From the NCBI GenBank assembly GCA_964035575.1, contig OZ037889.1, positions 620,001 through 684,000 on the forward strand: a DNA stretch of 64,000 nt, read 5' to 3'. The notes under the pieces were generated by a model that saw only the letters and a program-made list of their open reading frames with translations, searched no databases and was not told the DNA's origin. Below, piece by piece: positions 22,801-33,213 of this stretch. The DNA is from Rhynchopus sp. YZ270_cl-10. Its lineage: Eukaryota; Euglenozoa; Diplonemea; Diplonemida; Diplonemidae. How positions within the stretch are numbered: the stretch's first letter is position 1; each line of letters starts with the position of its first letter. A program made the translations under genes and the position numbers.

Positions 22801-24527
22801 AAAAAAACATAAAGGAACGAAAAAAAAGAAAGCTCAAAAGATGGATGAACACAGTGAGAGCACACATCTTTCAAAGAGAAGAAGGGAAAAAAAAAACGGG
22901 GAAATCATGGTTTGGTTCGCTCTCCTAGAGAAAAAAACTGCCTAAAAGCGCTAATCAAAACCATGGAAAAATAAATCAAATACTTACCGCAACAATAACC
23001 GGCTACAAGAAGGGGCAGGGGGGCGTGGAGGAGATAACGGTGTCTGTGTATGCTAGCCCTTTTTCTCCCCCATAACAAGGAGAAAAAAAGGGATTGTGCA
23101 GAAGAAACGCAGACACAAAAGTAGTCTGCGAGAAAAAAAATAACGAAAGGAACAAATTACGATGAACGTGCCTCTCATGCACGCGTCTTAATAGAGAATT
23201 TTTGACAGTACAAACACCTCACCTGACAAAGGCGGGGAGGAGGAGGCACTGTTGGCAAAGGGGAAAACATTCAAAAGAAGGGATTCACGCATTCTTTGAA
23301 ACCAAAAAAGGGAGGAGGGGGGGAAAAAAAACAGTGGTACCATTTACCTCTGAGGGTGAACAGAACAGTGTGCTCCTCTTTCGTTGTAAAGGGTTCCCCC
23401 CGTATCCACAGTTTCGCACGGATAGTGAGGGAACACTTACAGCAGAAAGGGGTTTGCTCCCTTTTTTGGTTGTATGGAATGCAGTGATATCACCACAAAC
23501 GGCAAAAGAAAAAAATGCCTTCGCAAACCTGATGTGTGGCACGTCACTGCGCAATGTGCTGGCATGGAAAAATTACCGAGCACATCCTCACCTTTCAGTG
23601 CGGCAGAGCTAAAAAAGAGAGAAAAAAAAATTAGTGAGATGAGTCCAAGCCTCGCTTAGGCACCTCAAAAAAGGTGTCTTGAAATAAAGCTCTTTGTATC
23701 TTGGTGCGTGATCAGAACACCGGGGGGTGGACCCGCAATCAAACAAAAAAAATGAATACTTAAAATGAACTTGGCCGCACATGGGGGCACAATATCACTC
23801 TAGAAGAGGAAACCTCTTAAAAAAATGTTTTAAAACGAAAGGGAAGGGCGCTGGGTAAAAAGAAAGAATAAAATTGTTATCAAAAACCAGAAGACTGAAA
23901 TGAAGTTTACGAAATACAGACCTAGAGAAAAAATAAATGTCTTTTGTGTACATCGGTGTAGGGCACAACGTGATTGAAAGTGGCTGAGAAGATGGGGAAG
24001 ACAAAAATGGACCAATCAAACGGCGTCTGCTGCAAGGCAGGGGTTCACATAACAGAAAGGGAAGAAAGAGGGAAAGTAATGGGATTTTTTTTGTTTTTCT
24101 TTAGTTTCGACAATCACGTACCCTCTAGTACGTCCTTGCACTTCATGTCACCTCCAAAAAAGGGGGTCAAGAATACAAGAAGTTAATTTTCTTCGATTTG
24201 GGCACTCCCCCTTATCCTATCTTAGCCTGTGGTGGCGGTCATTAATGAAAGTTCCGGCCCCCGAAACTGTTAAGAATAGAGGGGTGCGAGGGGACAATAC
24301 ACACACATGCACCTTTGGATTCGTTCGCAAAAATACCAAAAAAAAAAAAAAAGGGGTGGTTGGGCAAATGCTCTCTGTTCTCTTTTCTTCTAGTGCACAG
24401 ACAAAACCAAAAGCCTATTGTTCTGCAAAAGGTGTAGACGGCAGGTTGTCCCCATCCTTGAGAGATACAGCCTTTTCATTGTTATTTCTTTCAACAGTAT
24501 TTTTTTTTGTTTTGAAGAATTTGTAAG
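19875..24527. other. Long non-coding region, dispersed hairpin repeats
   Basis: About 4.6 kb with no supported gene. It contains copies of the AAGATGA hairpin family at about 20545-20586, 21470-21500, 22031-22075 and 23636-23670; the related CATCT-closed form at about 20325-20372 and 23159-23190; GACAGTGCAAA modules near 20483 and 23203; a 60-bp repeat (ATACGCTCCCACTGACTACC) at about 21630-21680 that recurs at 53700-53752; and an imperfect inverted repeat near 20047-20185. The rest is homopolymer-rich filler. Confidence 0.5.
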
Positions 24528-25323
24528 CAGGGTATAAGCTTGGATTTTGGATTTTTTCCAGAATTAGGTTTTTTGAAAATTTTTTTTTTGGTGGGGTTAT
24601 AGCAGGGTATTATATAGCCCCCCTAGCCCCCACCAAAAAGGTGGTTTTGTGTGAGGCAGTCATTTTTTTCTGTGGGGGAAACGAAGCGAAAAATTTTCTC
24701 GGTATTTTGTGACCACGGCAAACCTACACCACCCCAACCCTGCGGAAAAGCCTCCCCTCCTCTGTGCAACCTTGGTAGCTTTCAGCCACTGGTGATCCGC
24801 AATCCGTAGTGGGTGTCAGCCTTATTGTCGGTAACCTCAATACATTTACAAGAAACGGTGGCCATGGCACCCAAAGGTTCCTGGCGAAGCCACGGTATGC
24901 AACATTTCTAAAATCGCGCTTTAAAATTGCACTATTTTATAGGCAAACAATGTCATGGGAAGGGTGTGAAAGCTTGCGCCGCAGGCGCACGGTACGCTAC
25001 TTTTATTCTTTTCGCCACATCTTTTTTCTCACTCATAGTTGGGTTCAAGCTCCGTCCGTCAAATGGAGCTCAACGAACCCTTTTTTGCGGAGCAAAAAAG
25101 GAAAAATGGCGCCGCAGGCAAAAAAATTTTAAGGTACAGCCTGGATGGTGCGGTCAGCAACCCAGTTCCCAAGGGTACTGCGTACTCCCGTGGTTCAACC
25201 ACGGTTCTTTCCCCCATATTTCCCCCCCCCTCCGAAATCCAAATCTATATATATTTTTTTTCCCCCGAAAAATTTCAGAATTAGGTTTTTGAACCTAATT
25301 CTGAGTACCAAGCTAATACCCTG
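24528..25323. mobile_element. hAT-like nonautonomous element, 796 bp
   Basis: Ends CAGGGTATAAGCTTGG and its near complement (CCAAGCTAATACCCTG), with an exact 8-bp target duplication TTTGTAAG at 24520-24527 and 25324-25331, which also fits the hAT preference for T at position 2 and A at position 7. Contains the shared motif GCGCCGCAGGCGCAC near 24976 and a CTGGCGAAGCCACGG stretch near 24880, both also found at 50765-50900. No transposase frame. Confidence 0.85.
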
Positions 25324-25331
25324 TTTGTAAG

Positions 25332-26041
25332 AATAGTATAGTTACGCAGAAACTCCACACTGTCCCTAAATTTTTTTTTTGGATTCAAGCACAAAAAAAA
25401 GAGAAGTCGAAAGTGCAAACGCCTCACCGTTCATCGGCGGACGCAAAGGGTACTGCTTCTCCTGCGGGTTCTCAAAACCCCCAGAGAGCACTTCATTGGT
25501 GATGGTATGCACACGGTTACCACGAGGGAGGTTGTCAGGGACATAATCATTGACCCAACCAGAATGGGAGGCGGGGGTATTTTATCAGAAAGAAAAAAAT
25601 CGCTGTGAATTACGGGAGAGTGATACCTCCAAGACAAGGTCTGAGGATTTGTTACTAAGAAGGGAAGCAAAAATAAATATCATCGTAGTCTGTGCACTCC
25701 CAGCAAGAGGGAAAAAAGGGTGGAAAAAAGACCTCAATTTGTCGCAGTTCGATTTCTAAAAATAAAAAGACAGTGAAGTTGATAGTGCAAGCACTTCTGG
25801 GACGCAGCACTGACACTTCCACGGGAAAAAAAACAATAGAAATAACACTTCACATGCCGTGCTCAAGAGAGAAAAGGGGGACAAAAAAAAATGCTAACTT
25901 AATAACCCCAAGCGTGCAACAGCAAAGGTGCATGCTTATTTTATCCCCCATCCCTCTGGCATAGTACACAAACTCTCCCCACCACCCCCATCCCTGAACC
26001 CACTATATGCACATAAGAGCTGCGAGGCACTCTTCGGATGT
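25332..26041. other. Spacer with a tRNA-like repeat module
   Basis: Holds a 120-bp module at about 25405-25525 (AGTGCAAACGCCTCACCG to TGCACACGGTTACC) that is closely matched at 38611-38720, and a shorter CAGTGCAA-type copy near 25778. The module contains GGGTTCTCAAAACCC, like a degenerate tRNA T-arm or pol III B box. No gene. Confidence 0.5.
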
Positions 26042-29000
26042 TTACCCCTTTTTCAGACGCCCACGTTGCTCCTGTGATGAGAAAAATGGAGAAGTTTTTT
26101 GACCAATAACATACATTGGGAAGCTTGCGTTAATGACACCACCACCGGGGCCGTTCTTTCGCTTTGGGGACATTGGGACAGCGTGGAAGTAGCCGTCGTT
26201 GTTTTGGCGTGGGGCGCGTTTGGGTTGTTCAAGGTAGTTGACGCCTGTGTTGTCTGACGCTGACATGGAGTCGACGTCTGCATAGAAGCCGAGTGGGAGA
26301 GAGGCGCGTGCTGAGAGGGGTCCGACCCCGTGCATGTTGTGGCTACGTGGTCGGCGGCGTGACCGTGCAATGTTGGACGCACGCTCCTCATGGTCGTCTG
26401 TGTAGAACAGAAACTCGCCGTCCCCTTCCCATGCAGAGAGTGGCCGTGTAGGTGAGTCTGCCAGCTCGCTCAACGCATCTGACGGCTCTGATTCGGGCGC
26501 AGCTGAGGACACCGCAAGCAGGGGCTCTCCCAGGCCAGTCACAGAGGACGGGAACTCTGCCACAACAGGTTTCATCTCGAGTGATTTTGGAATCGGGATG
26601 TTTGACGGCTGCCTCTCGACAGGTGGTGGCACAACAGACGCTGCAGGCTCCGTCGCACCATCCCAGGTGTTCGCTGCCTTCTCGACAGTGGGGTGGTAGG
26701 AGACAAAGCCTGAGAAAGGCTTGGTGTTTCCGTCGACGTCGACCCGCGTCTCGTGGGGTGCGTCTTTCCATTCGTTGCCCTTCTTGTCGGCAGAGGCGAA
26801 CTCTGTGTATGTCTTCCACTCGCCCGTGTCAGGGTCGGCACGGCGTTCCTTGCTTTGGATGAACATCAGCTCGACGATCTTGGTGTTCTCCTTCATCTCG
26901 TCGAGGACTTCACCCTCAAACCCGCCGTCAGCTAGGACACGTGCCAGGTCTGCTTCTTGCACCTTGCGACGCCGCCCAACCCGCATGTCCCAGACAAACG
27001 TGACCAAGTCGTACAACGCCTTGAATGCAACAAGAAAAGTAATAACAATGAGGATGACCCCAGCTGCGTTGTAGAGCTCCTCGCGGTTTGTGCTTGCATT
27101 CATGCGCATTGCGATGGTCATGATGATCATTGCGATCAGCATCAAGGATGCGATGATGCCTTGGATCACATTTTCGAACAGCGCAAGGTATGGTCGGATC
27201 AGCTGTAAAAAAAGGGGGTTACAGAGTTTGAGCTCCGAACTAATTCACATCTGATAAAAAAAATACGCTAGCGCAAAACATTCTAAACATTGAAATATGT
27301 CCATACCAACACAGCGAGGAGGTAGAGCGTGAGGATCAATGTGATGAGAAGGTTGCGGATGAGGCAGGTGTCTTTGTCTGATGTCTGCCAACTTGCGAAC
27401 ATACAGAGCCCAAGGATTTGACCCATGTCGACTAGCGGGAACCACTGGTAGGAGTACTTGAAGGATTCGAAGACGGCTCCCCAGTGCCACACAAAGCGTC
27501 CTTCTGTGGAGACCCAGATGTTGGTGCCGAAGATGAAGATGTACACCTTGCGCCCCCAGGTGCCTTCGCGGAGCATTTTGATTTCGTGGTTCTCCTCGTC
27601 GAGGAGCGTGTGCTTTGTGATGCGCGGGTCGGGGACGGTCATGGCCTTCAGGTTGCGGCTGCTCAGAATGAAGTACCACACAAGGAATGGGACAACCATC
27701 AGCAGTACCAGCATGATCCATCCGAACACAGCAACAGAAGTAGGCGCCTTAGACATGTTGAACGCCATATGCGCAGACGACAGAGACAGGCCCGGTAAGA
27801 AAAAGAAGTACGGCACATAAAGCAGTCCAGGTGCACGCACATTCCCCAAGGCATGCATGAACGGAATCTGCGCCGTCCACTGCTGGATCAACGCAAGCAG
27901 ACAAAGGAAGAGCAAGATCGCAAGCAGGAGCAAAAAGTTGAAGACAATCGCGCCTACGAAATAGCGGTGTTCGTGCTTGCCTATCGGGACGCCAATGGGG
28001 TGGAACTCCCAGTCCAGCGGCTCTGCGGCGTCAAGGTCGAGGTCCTCCACCTTGCACGCAAGGTTCACCATCACTGCAGCGCCTGGTCCCTTAGGGCTCG
28101 CTCCTGCCAGCGTGTTCACAATGCCTTTCATGCCGCCACTGACACCATTCGCACCGGTGCACTGCGGCACACTCCACTCACCTGAATACAGACAACGCAC
28201 CCTGTCACACTCTTTGTCCTTCACAAGAATCGTGCAAAGGTTGTTCACGTACACGAGGCCACCCACCTTGCACCCCAAGGACACTTCGGTTGAAGAAAAG
28301 CGGAACTCTTCGTTCAACACAATGTCTTTTGTGTCACATTCGAGCGACGATTTGAGTGGAGCCAATGTCTTTGGCTGTGCCGTTGTGGGTGCGGACGTGC
28401 GTGGCGCTGCTGTGGTGGGGGGCTGTGTGGGTGGGATGGCGGGCGCAGAGGTGTCTGGCGCTGCTGTGGTTGGCGCCTGCGTTGCGCCTGGGAGGGTGGC
28501 TGGGGGCTGTGTGGCTGGCGCCGTTGTGCTTGGTGCGGACGTAGCTGGAGACGATGTGGGCACCGCTGTTGGGACTGCTGTGGGTGATGCTGTGGGGGTG
28601 ACGGTGGATGGGGCCGGTGTGGGCATTGCTGTTGGCACTGCGGAGGGTTCTGCTGTGGGAACTGCTGTTGGGAGCGCTGTGGGTGCGAGGGTGGGCGGCG
28701 CGGGTGTGGGCGGTGCAAGGTCACAGGGGTCTGGGTTGTCCCAGTAGGCTTGATCGTTGACGGAGGCACCGGGCATGCACTGCATGGACTTGCAGGGCAT
28801 GTTGTTGTATGTTGCTGGACAGATGCCGCCCACGGCAACCACTTTGTCGCAGTCGTAGTCGACACCCGATCTGAGGATGTCGTTTATGAGGCAGGCCTCC
28901 ATCTCATAGCATTCGTACAGCTCGGTGGGCATGACTGCCTGCGTCTCGATCTCGCTGACGGGGTGCATCGCAGCCGTGGGCGGCCTCGAGTTGTCAAACC

Positions 29001-29313
29001 CGCTTCGATTGTACAGTGCCCACACATTGAGATCAGGGTTGCCGTTGATGTGGCAGCGCTCGTTGAAGCTGACCCCCACCTCGCCGTAGGAGATGGAGAG
29101 GCACCCCTGCTTGTGGGAGGAAAAGGATTCGCATTGCAGCTTGCATCTGTCCAGGCTCGACGCAGCGCCCACATAGTAAGTGAACAACCCGCCCTGTTGG
29201 TCACGACACCGGCTAGAACCCCGGTTCTTCCATGCGTACTGTGTTGGGGGCGTGTTTGTGAACTGCGCGCACACCTGCACAGTACAGACAAGCAATGCTG
29301 CAAACACACGCAT
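26042..29313 (-). CDS. Cell-surface mosaic membrane protein (PAN-like, mucin-like stalk, polytopic C-terminus)
   Basis: Two exons, 29313-27307 and 27202-26042, giving 1,055 residues; the 104-bp intron 27203-27306 (GTATGG donor, TTTTTTTACAG acceptor) is in phase and lies inside the membrane domain. The start is the ATG at 29311-29313, before a clear signal peptide (MRVFAALLVCTVQVCA). Order: Cys-rich PAN/Apple-like module (about 30-110, Cys 36, 57, 61, 71, 87), a second Cys cluster (about 125-200), a Pro/Thr/Ala stalk of PT repeats (about 205-320) that is probably O-glycosylated, another Cys-containing ectodomain, then about seven membrane segments and a long cytosolic tail. The layout suggests a surface receptor, adhesin or TRP-like channel; I cannot choose. 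Nothing shows ligand or ion specificity. Confidence 0.8.
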
Positions 29314-30082
29314 CGCCCATGCAAGAGAAAAAAACACAGGATCTAAATGAGACTTTGATCACTGCATTCCTGTGGATGATGTGTTGTGGGGGGAAATGAT
29401 GGAGCCGCAACATCAAAGCTGGAGATACCTACGTGACTGTGACGACACGTCGAAATCAGAACTGCCAGTTCATAAAATATAGTTGACAGATGAATAGCTA
29501 TCACGTACACATCGTGACTAAAAAAAAACAAAACCTGCTATATCAGAATTGGTAAAGTGTGAGGGTGGGGGAAGGTGTATTTCTCTTTCGTTTGCTATTG
29601 GTACGTCGCTGTATCAACTTTATGTGCCCCCCCTCTTGAAGGCAGCAAGTCGAGGAAGGGCATCTATTTTCAAACCACCACATGAGTCACTTTCAGAGCG
29701 ACATTAAGACGCACGCACGCCCATTAAAAATTTTTTTTAACATAATCTATGAGCTTTGTAGCCCCCTTCCCCTCCCCCCCCCACCATTGCCTGGTTTCGA
29801 CCATAAACCAAAGCCCGAACGTAAGAGTTAGACCAAAAGAACCTACCCATAAAACAAAAAACCCTCTAAAAAACAATCCCATTATCGACCGCATTTTATT
29901 TTGAAAAAGAAATTGGTGGTTAACATAAGCCTCTTATGGAATCACCTAACAATAACCCGGCTGATTAAAAAACCTCCCCCCCCCTGATCCTCTCACTGAG
30001 TCACCTTGATCACAAAGGTAAATGAGGACACCCCTATTGAGAGATAAAACAACACGGCACCGTAACACAGGACCACACACTT
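29314..30082. other. Spacer
   Basis: Includes the probable leader of the surface-protein gene (pyrimidine-rich tract ending CCACAG near 29365) and a degenerate AAGCCTC hairpin copy near 29928-29952. No gene seen. Confidence 0.45.
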
Positions 30083-31873
30083 CTATGCCTGCTCCTTCTC
30101 CACTGCCGTTTCAACGATGTTGAACAGGAACATGTCCATCAGAGACTTTGCGTTGGCCTCCATATCCTTTACCACCCCTATGAGGAGGAGGGACAGCAGC
30201 ATCACCGTGACATGGGCAATGCCAGCCGGTAGGTACGCATGTGGTATGACGTAGGCAGAGAAGAGACCCCCTCCTACCATGACTGTGCTCAGAGCGCTCA
30301 TGGTCAGAGAGCGGATGAGGGACGGAAGTGGCGGCAGTTTGGAACGGAACACCACCGCAAGGAGCAGCCACAACAACCCGAACTTCAGCTTGACATGCAT
30401 CATCACGTCTGCGGAGTAGACGATGTCCGACACCGACAGCAGCAGCATCAGAAGACATATCGACACACCGAAGACCCCCATGCACGCCCACGCATACGAC
30501 GTTGCCACAAAGCACGTCACCACCGTTGTAAACACCGTCACCATCTGCTGCACATCCTCCACCGACACATCCGCGTCTGAGTATTTGATGTACCACGTAA
30601 ACCCTGCCATGCCGGCTGTGTTGACGAAGTAGTCTGTCGACACCACGATGATGGACGCGGGCGTCCATATGAGAACGAGGTACATGAAGAGAATCACGAC
30701 CAGCAGGGCGAGGGTGTTTGGGGTGAGGATCAGGATCAGGGAGCCCATGACGAAGATGAGGGGCTGGAAGAGGATTGCGCGGAACCGTCCTAAGTATATG
30801 ACAATCATGCGGGAGAGCGGGTACTCAACTCTATCCCAGGGAATCGACTTACGCACTGGTGTAGAAGAATGCCTTCCACTCCGCCTAAGACGTGACATTG
30901 CCAACAGTGGTGAGCTTACCTCGACTGTTGCCTGTATCGCGTCCAGCCCTGCACTGAATGGCGTCTGCACATCCCCCGGAAACGCAGAGGACTGCTTCGC
31001 CATTGGCGACGTTCCGCTTGGCGTACCACCCCCCATCGCTGTCGCATGCTCCTGCAGCTTTCCTTCGCTCGCCTCCATCTGGTCCTGTATATTAATTATG
31101 CCGTTAATGAGAACAAGCTTTGCCACCATGAAGTACAACGTCCCTTCGCTTGTTGTCTTTGGATCATCTGGGTTTACCCTTCTCCAAAAGGCGGAGATAA
31201 GCAAACGGAAGACAAGAAAGGAGACGACGTAGCGCCGCACCCCATACTTCCCGGGACAGTACATTCCGCTTACCATGAGAACTCCGAGGCGGAAGAAGAG
31301 GGCAAGGAATGAGGCCACAACGACGTTAGCGACCCACCATGCGAAGAGCATCCAACCCCACTTCATCACCGGGGAGTATATGTTCTCGAGGACGGTACGG
31401 TCGAGGAGCGGCACCATCTCCCGAAGCACGCTCTTCGTGGCAAAGTTTTTCACAACAAGCACAACCTCGAGGATCTCCAGCGTCGTAATCGCATACCGCC
31501 CTACCTTCGACGAGGTGAGCTGTTCCAGCAGTCCCTCCTCTTCGCGCGACACAACGGAAATAGCCTTGCGGAGAACCGTGAACATAATGCAAAGTGCACC
31601 AGACTGCAAAATCATTACCATCTTGTGGCGGAGGAGAAGCTGGCTGAACACTTCCCGGTAGTCATCTGACAGGTACATATCAATTCGCAGCATGTCAAAG
31701 ACATTTTCAATGTACACATCATGAAAATCCTGATACGGTGGAAATGCTTCTGCCACCTCCTCACTGTACCACAACAACAGAAGCACGCTGGCCAGCCCAG
31801 CAAGCTGGTACCACACATGCAAGGTGGCGACCCCCTGCGACAGCGTCAACTGCTTCCCCTCACCAACCTGCAT
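30083..31873 (-). CDS. Polytopic membrane protein of unknown function
   Basis: Single open frame of 596 residues from the ATG at 31871-31873. It has ten or more hydrophobic segments: one near residue 20-40, several between 85 and 240, then a hydrophilic Ser/Pro/Gly-rich loop (about 265-350), then a second cluster of long hydrophobic runs from about 375 to 590. No signal peptide, no obvious transporter signature, no ATP-binding motif. The even split around a central cytosolic loop is transporter-like, but I recognise no family. A GTAAGC and a later CACCAG within the loop could mark an intron, but its length would break the frame, so I read it as one exon. It lies 770 bases downstream of the surface-protein gene on the same strand. 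Confidence 0.75.
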   Translation of the reverse strand: MQVGEGKQLTLSQGVATLHVWYQLAGLASVLLLLWYSEEVAEAFPPYQDFHDVYIENVFDMLRIDMYLSDDYREVFSQLLLRHKMVMILQSGALCIMFTVLRKAISVVSREEEGLLEQLTSSKVGRYAITTLEILEVVLVVKNFATKSVLREMVPLLDRTVLENIYSPVMKWGWMLFAWWVANVVVASFLALFFRLGVLMVSGMYCPGKYGVRRYVVSFLVFRLLISAFWRRVNPDDPKTTSEGTLYFMVAKLVLINGIINIQDQMEASEGKLQEHATAMGGGTPSGTSPMAKQSSAFPGDVQTPFSAGLDAIQATVEVSSPLLAMSRLRRSGRHSSTPVRKSIPWDRVEYPLSRMIVIYLGRFRAILFQPLIFVMGSLILILTPNTLALLVVILFMYLVLIWTPASIIVVSTDYFVNTAGMAGFTWYIKYSDADVSVEDVQQMVTVFTTVVTCFVATSYAWACMGVFGVSICLLMLLLSVSDIVYSADVMMHVKLKFGLLWLLLAVVFRSKLPPLPSLIRSLTMSALSTVMVGGGLFSAYVIPHAYLPAGIAHVTVMLLSLLLIGVVKDMEANAKSLMDMFLFNIVETAVEKEQA

Positions 31874-32319
31874 GTTGTATAAAACGGCCTGCTTTTATGA
31901 ACAAAAGCGCGTTATTAGCATGTGGTCATTTGTTAGGTGTAAAAAGGGTGTAGTGTTTCTTCGGTGAGGTGAATAGGGAATAGGGGGAGGTGAATGAGTC
32001 AGAGGAAAAATAATGATGTGTTTTTCTTTGGTGTTCTATTTTGTTTGTGTCCCATCCCTAGGGAGGGATGGCGTTTTCAAACAAAAAAAAAAATAAGAGT
32101 GCAAAAAGGAATGTTCCCGACCCAAAATGAGTGCGGGAAAAAAAAATAAAAGAAAATAAAAAAAAAACCTTTTGCACAAAGAGATTTCCTACACAATATC
32201 CCCATTCTTATCTAATTCAGCCCCTCTTATGTACACCCCCTGAACCTCTCGGTTTGTTGTGCCGAAATAACACAGAAAACGCGTTCATTTTTTTTCTTTT
32301 TTTTGCATTTCGTTGGAAA

Positions 32320-33175
32320 CAGGGCGCGCGCTAAATCCACACCCTCACACCCGGTTTTTTCGAGGTTTTTTCGCGGTACAAAAATTTTTTGATTACACGA
32401 TTTCCTTAAGAAAATCAGAGAATCCCATATTGTACAGTAAGGGCACTTCAGATAGTTTTTGGACACACATGTGACCCCACCGTGGAGAGCAATCGGCTCG
32501 CACAATCAAAAGAAAGCAGAGAAAAGGGGAAAGAAAAAAGAAAAAAAGTTGGGTACCGTGCGCCTGCGGCGCTACCTGTTCCCTACCCCCCCATGATGTA
32601 CTTATGTATATTCCACCTGATTTTGACCATGTTTGCCGGTGTTTTCCGGTGTTGGCCGGTGAAGTCACGGTACTGTGTACTGTGTACTGTGTACTGTGTA
32701 CTGTGTACTGTGTACTGTGTACTGTGTACTGTGTACTGTGTACTGTGTACTGTGTACTGTGTACTGTGTACTGTGTACTGTGTACTGTGTACTGTGCACT
32801 GTGCACTGTGTACTGTGTACTGTGTACTGTGTACTGTGTACTGTGTACTGTGTACTGTGTACTGTGTACTGTGTACTGTGTACTGTGTACTGTGTACTGT
32901 GTACTGTGTACTGTGTACTGTGTACTGTGTACTGACTGTCCGAAAGACCTGAAAATGACCCTTGTTTACGAGTATGGGTTCATATTTTGTGAAAATTTAA
33001 GTCACCAAAATTTTGTCCATTTTTCCGTATATCCCCCACCACAGCCCGGGATTTTCTCGGAAATGTAACATGACCCTGATTTTTCTGCCCCCTTCACATA
33101 CTTCCTGTAGGTACATTTTTTTGGACCCGATATCCATTTTTTCGGGAAATTTCCGAAAAGTTAGCGCGCGCCCTG
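32320..33175 (+). mobile_element. hAT-like element with heptamer array (copy 1), 856 bp
   Basis: Ends CAGGGCGCGCGCTAA and TTAGCGCGCGCCCTG, exact inverted repeats, with an exact 8-bp target duplication GTTGGAAA at 32312-32319 and 33176-33183. The duplication fits the hAT consensus (T at 2, A at 7). No transposase. The middle is a 265-bp array of the heptamer TACTGTG. A second copy lies in inverse orientation at 57318-58486 with its own target duplication, and related interior sequence occurs at 46170-46770. Inserted 38 bases downstream of the RFC4 stop codon. Confidence 0.9.
32670..32934 (+). repeat. Heptamer minisatellite (TACTGTG), about 38 units
   Basis: Nearly pure 7-bp tandem array inside the hAT-like element; two units carry C for T near 32794-32806. 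Because 7 is not a multiple of 3 and no unit makes a stop codon, all frames stay open and translate to an endless CVLCTVY pattern, which is not a real protein. Confidence 0.95.
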
Positions 33176-33213
33176 GTTGGAAACTGTGGGGGTAAATTAT
33201 GTATTTTTTTTTT

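Noticed and set aside
27283-27306. Stop codon after WTYFNV as the true end of the surface protein
   Set aside because: A GTATGG donor and in-phase exon with further membrane segments follow after 104 bases.
32482-33068. Long open frames of CVLCTVY repeats
   Set aside because: They arise from a 7-bp tandem array with no stop codon in any frame inside a mobile element; no start context, no domain, same in three frames.
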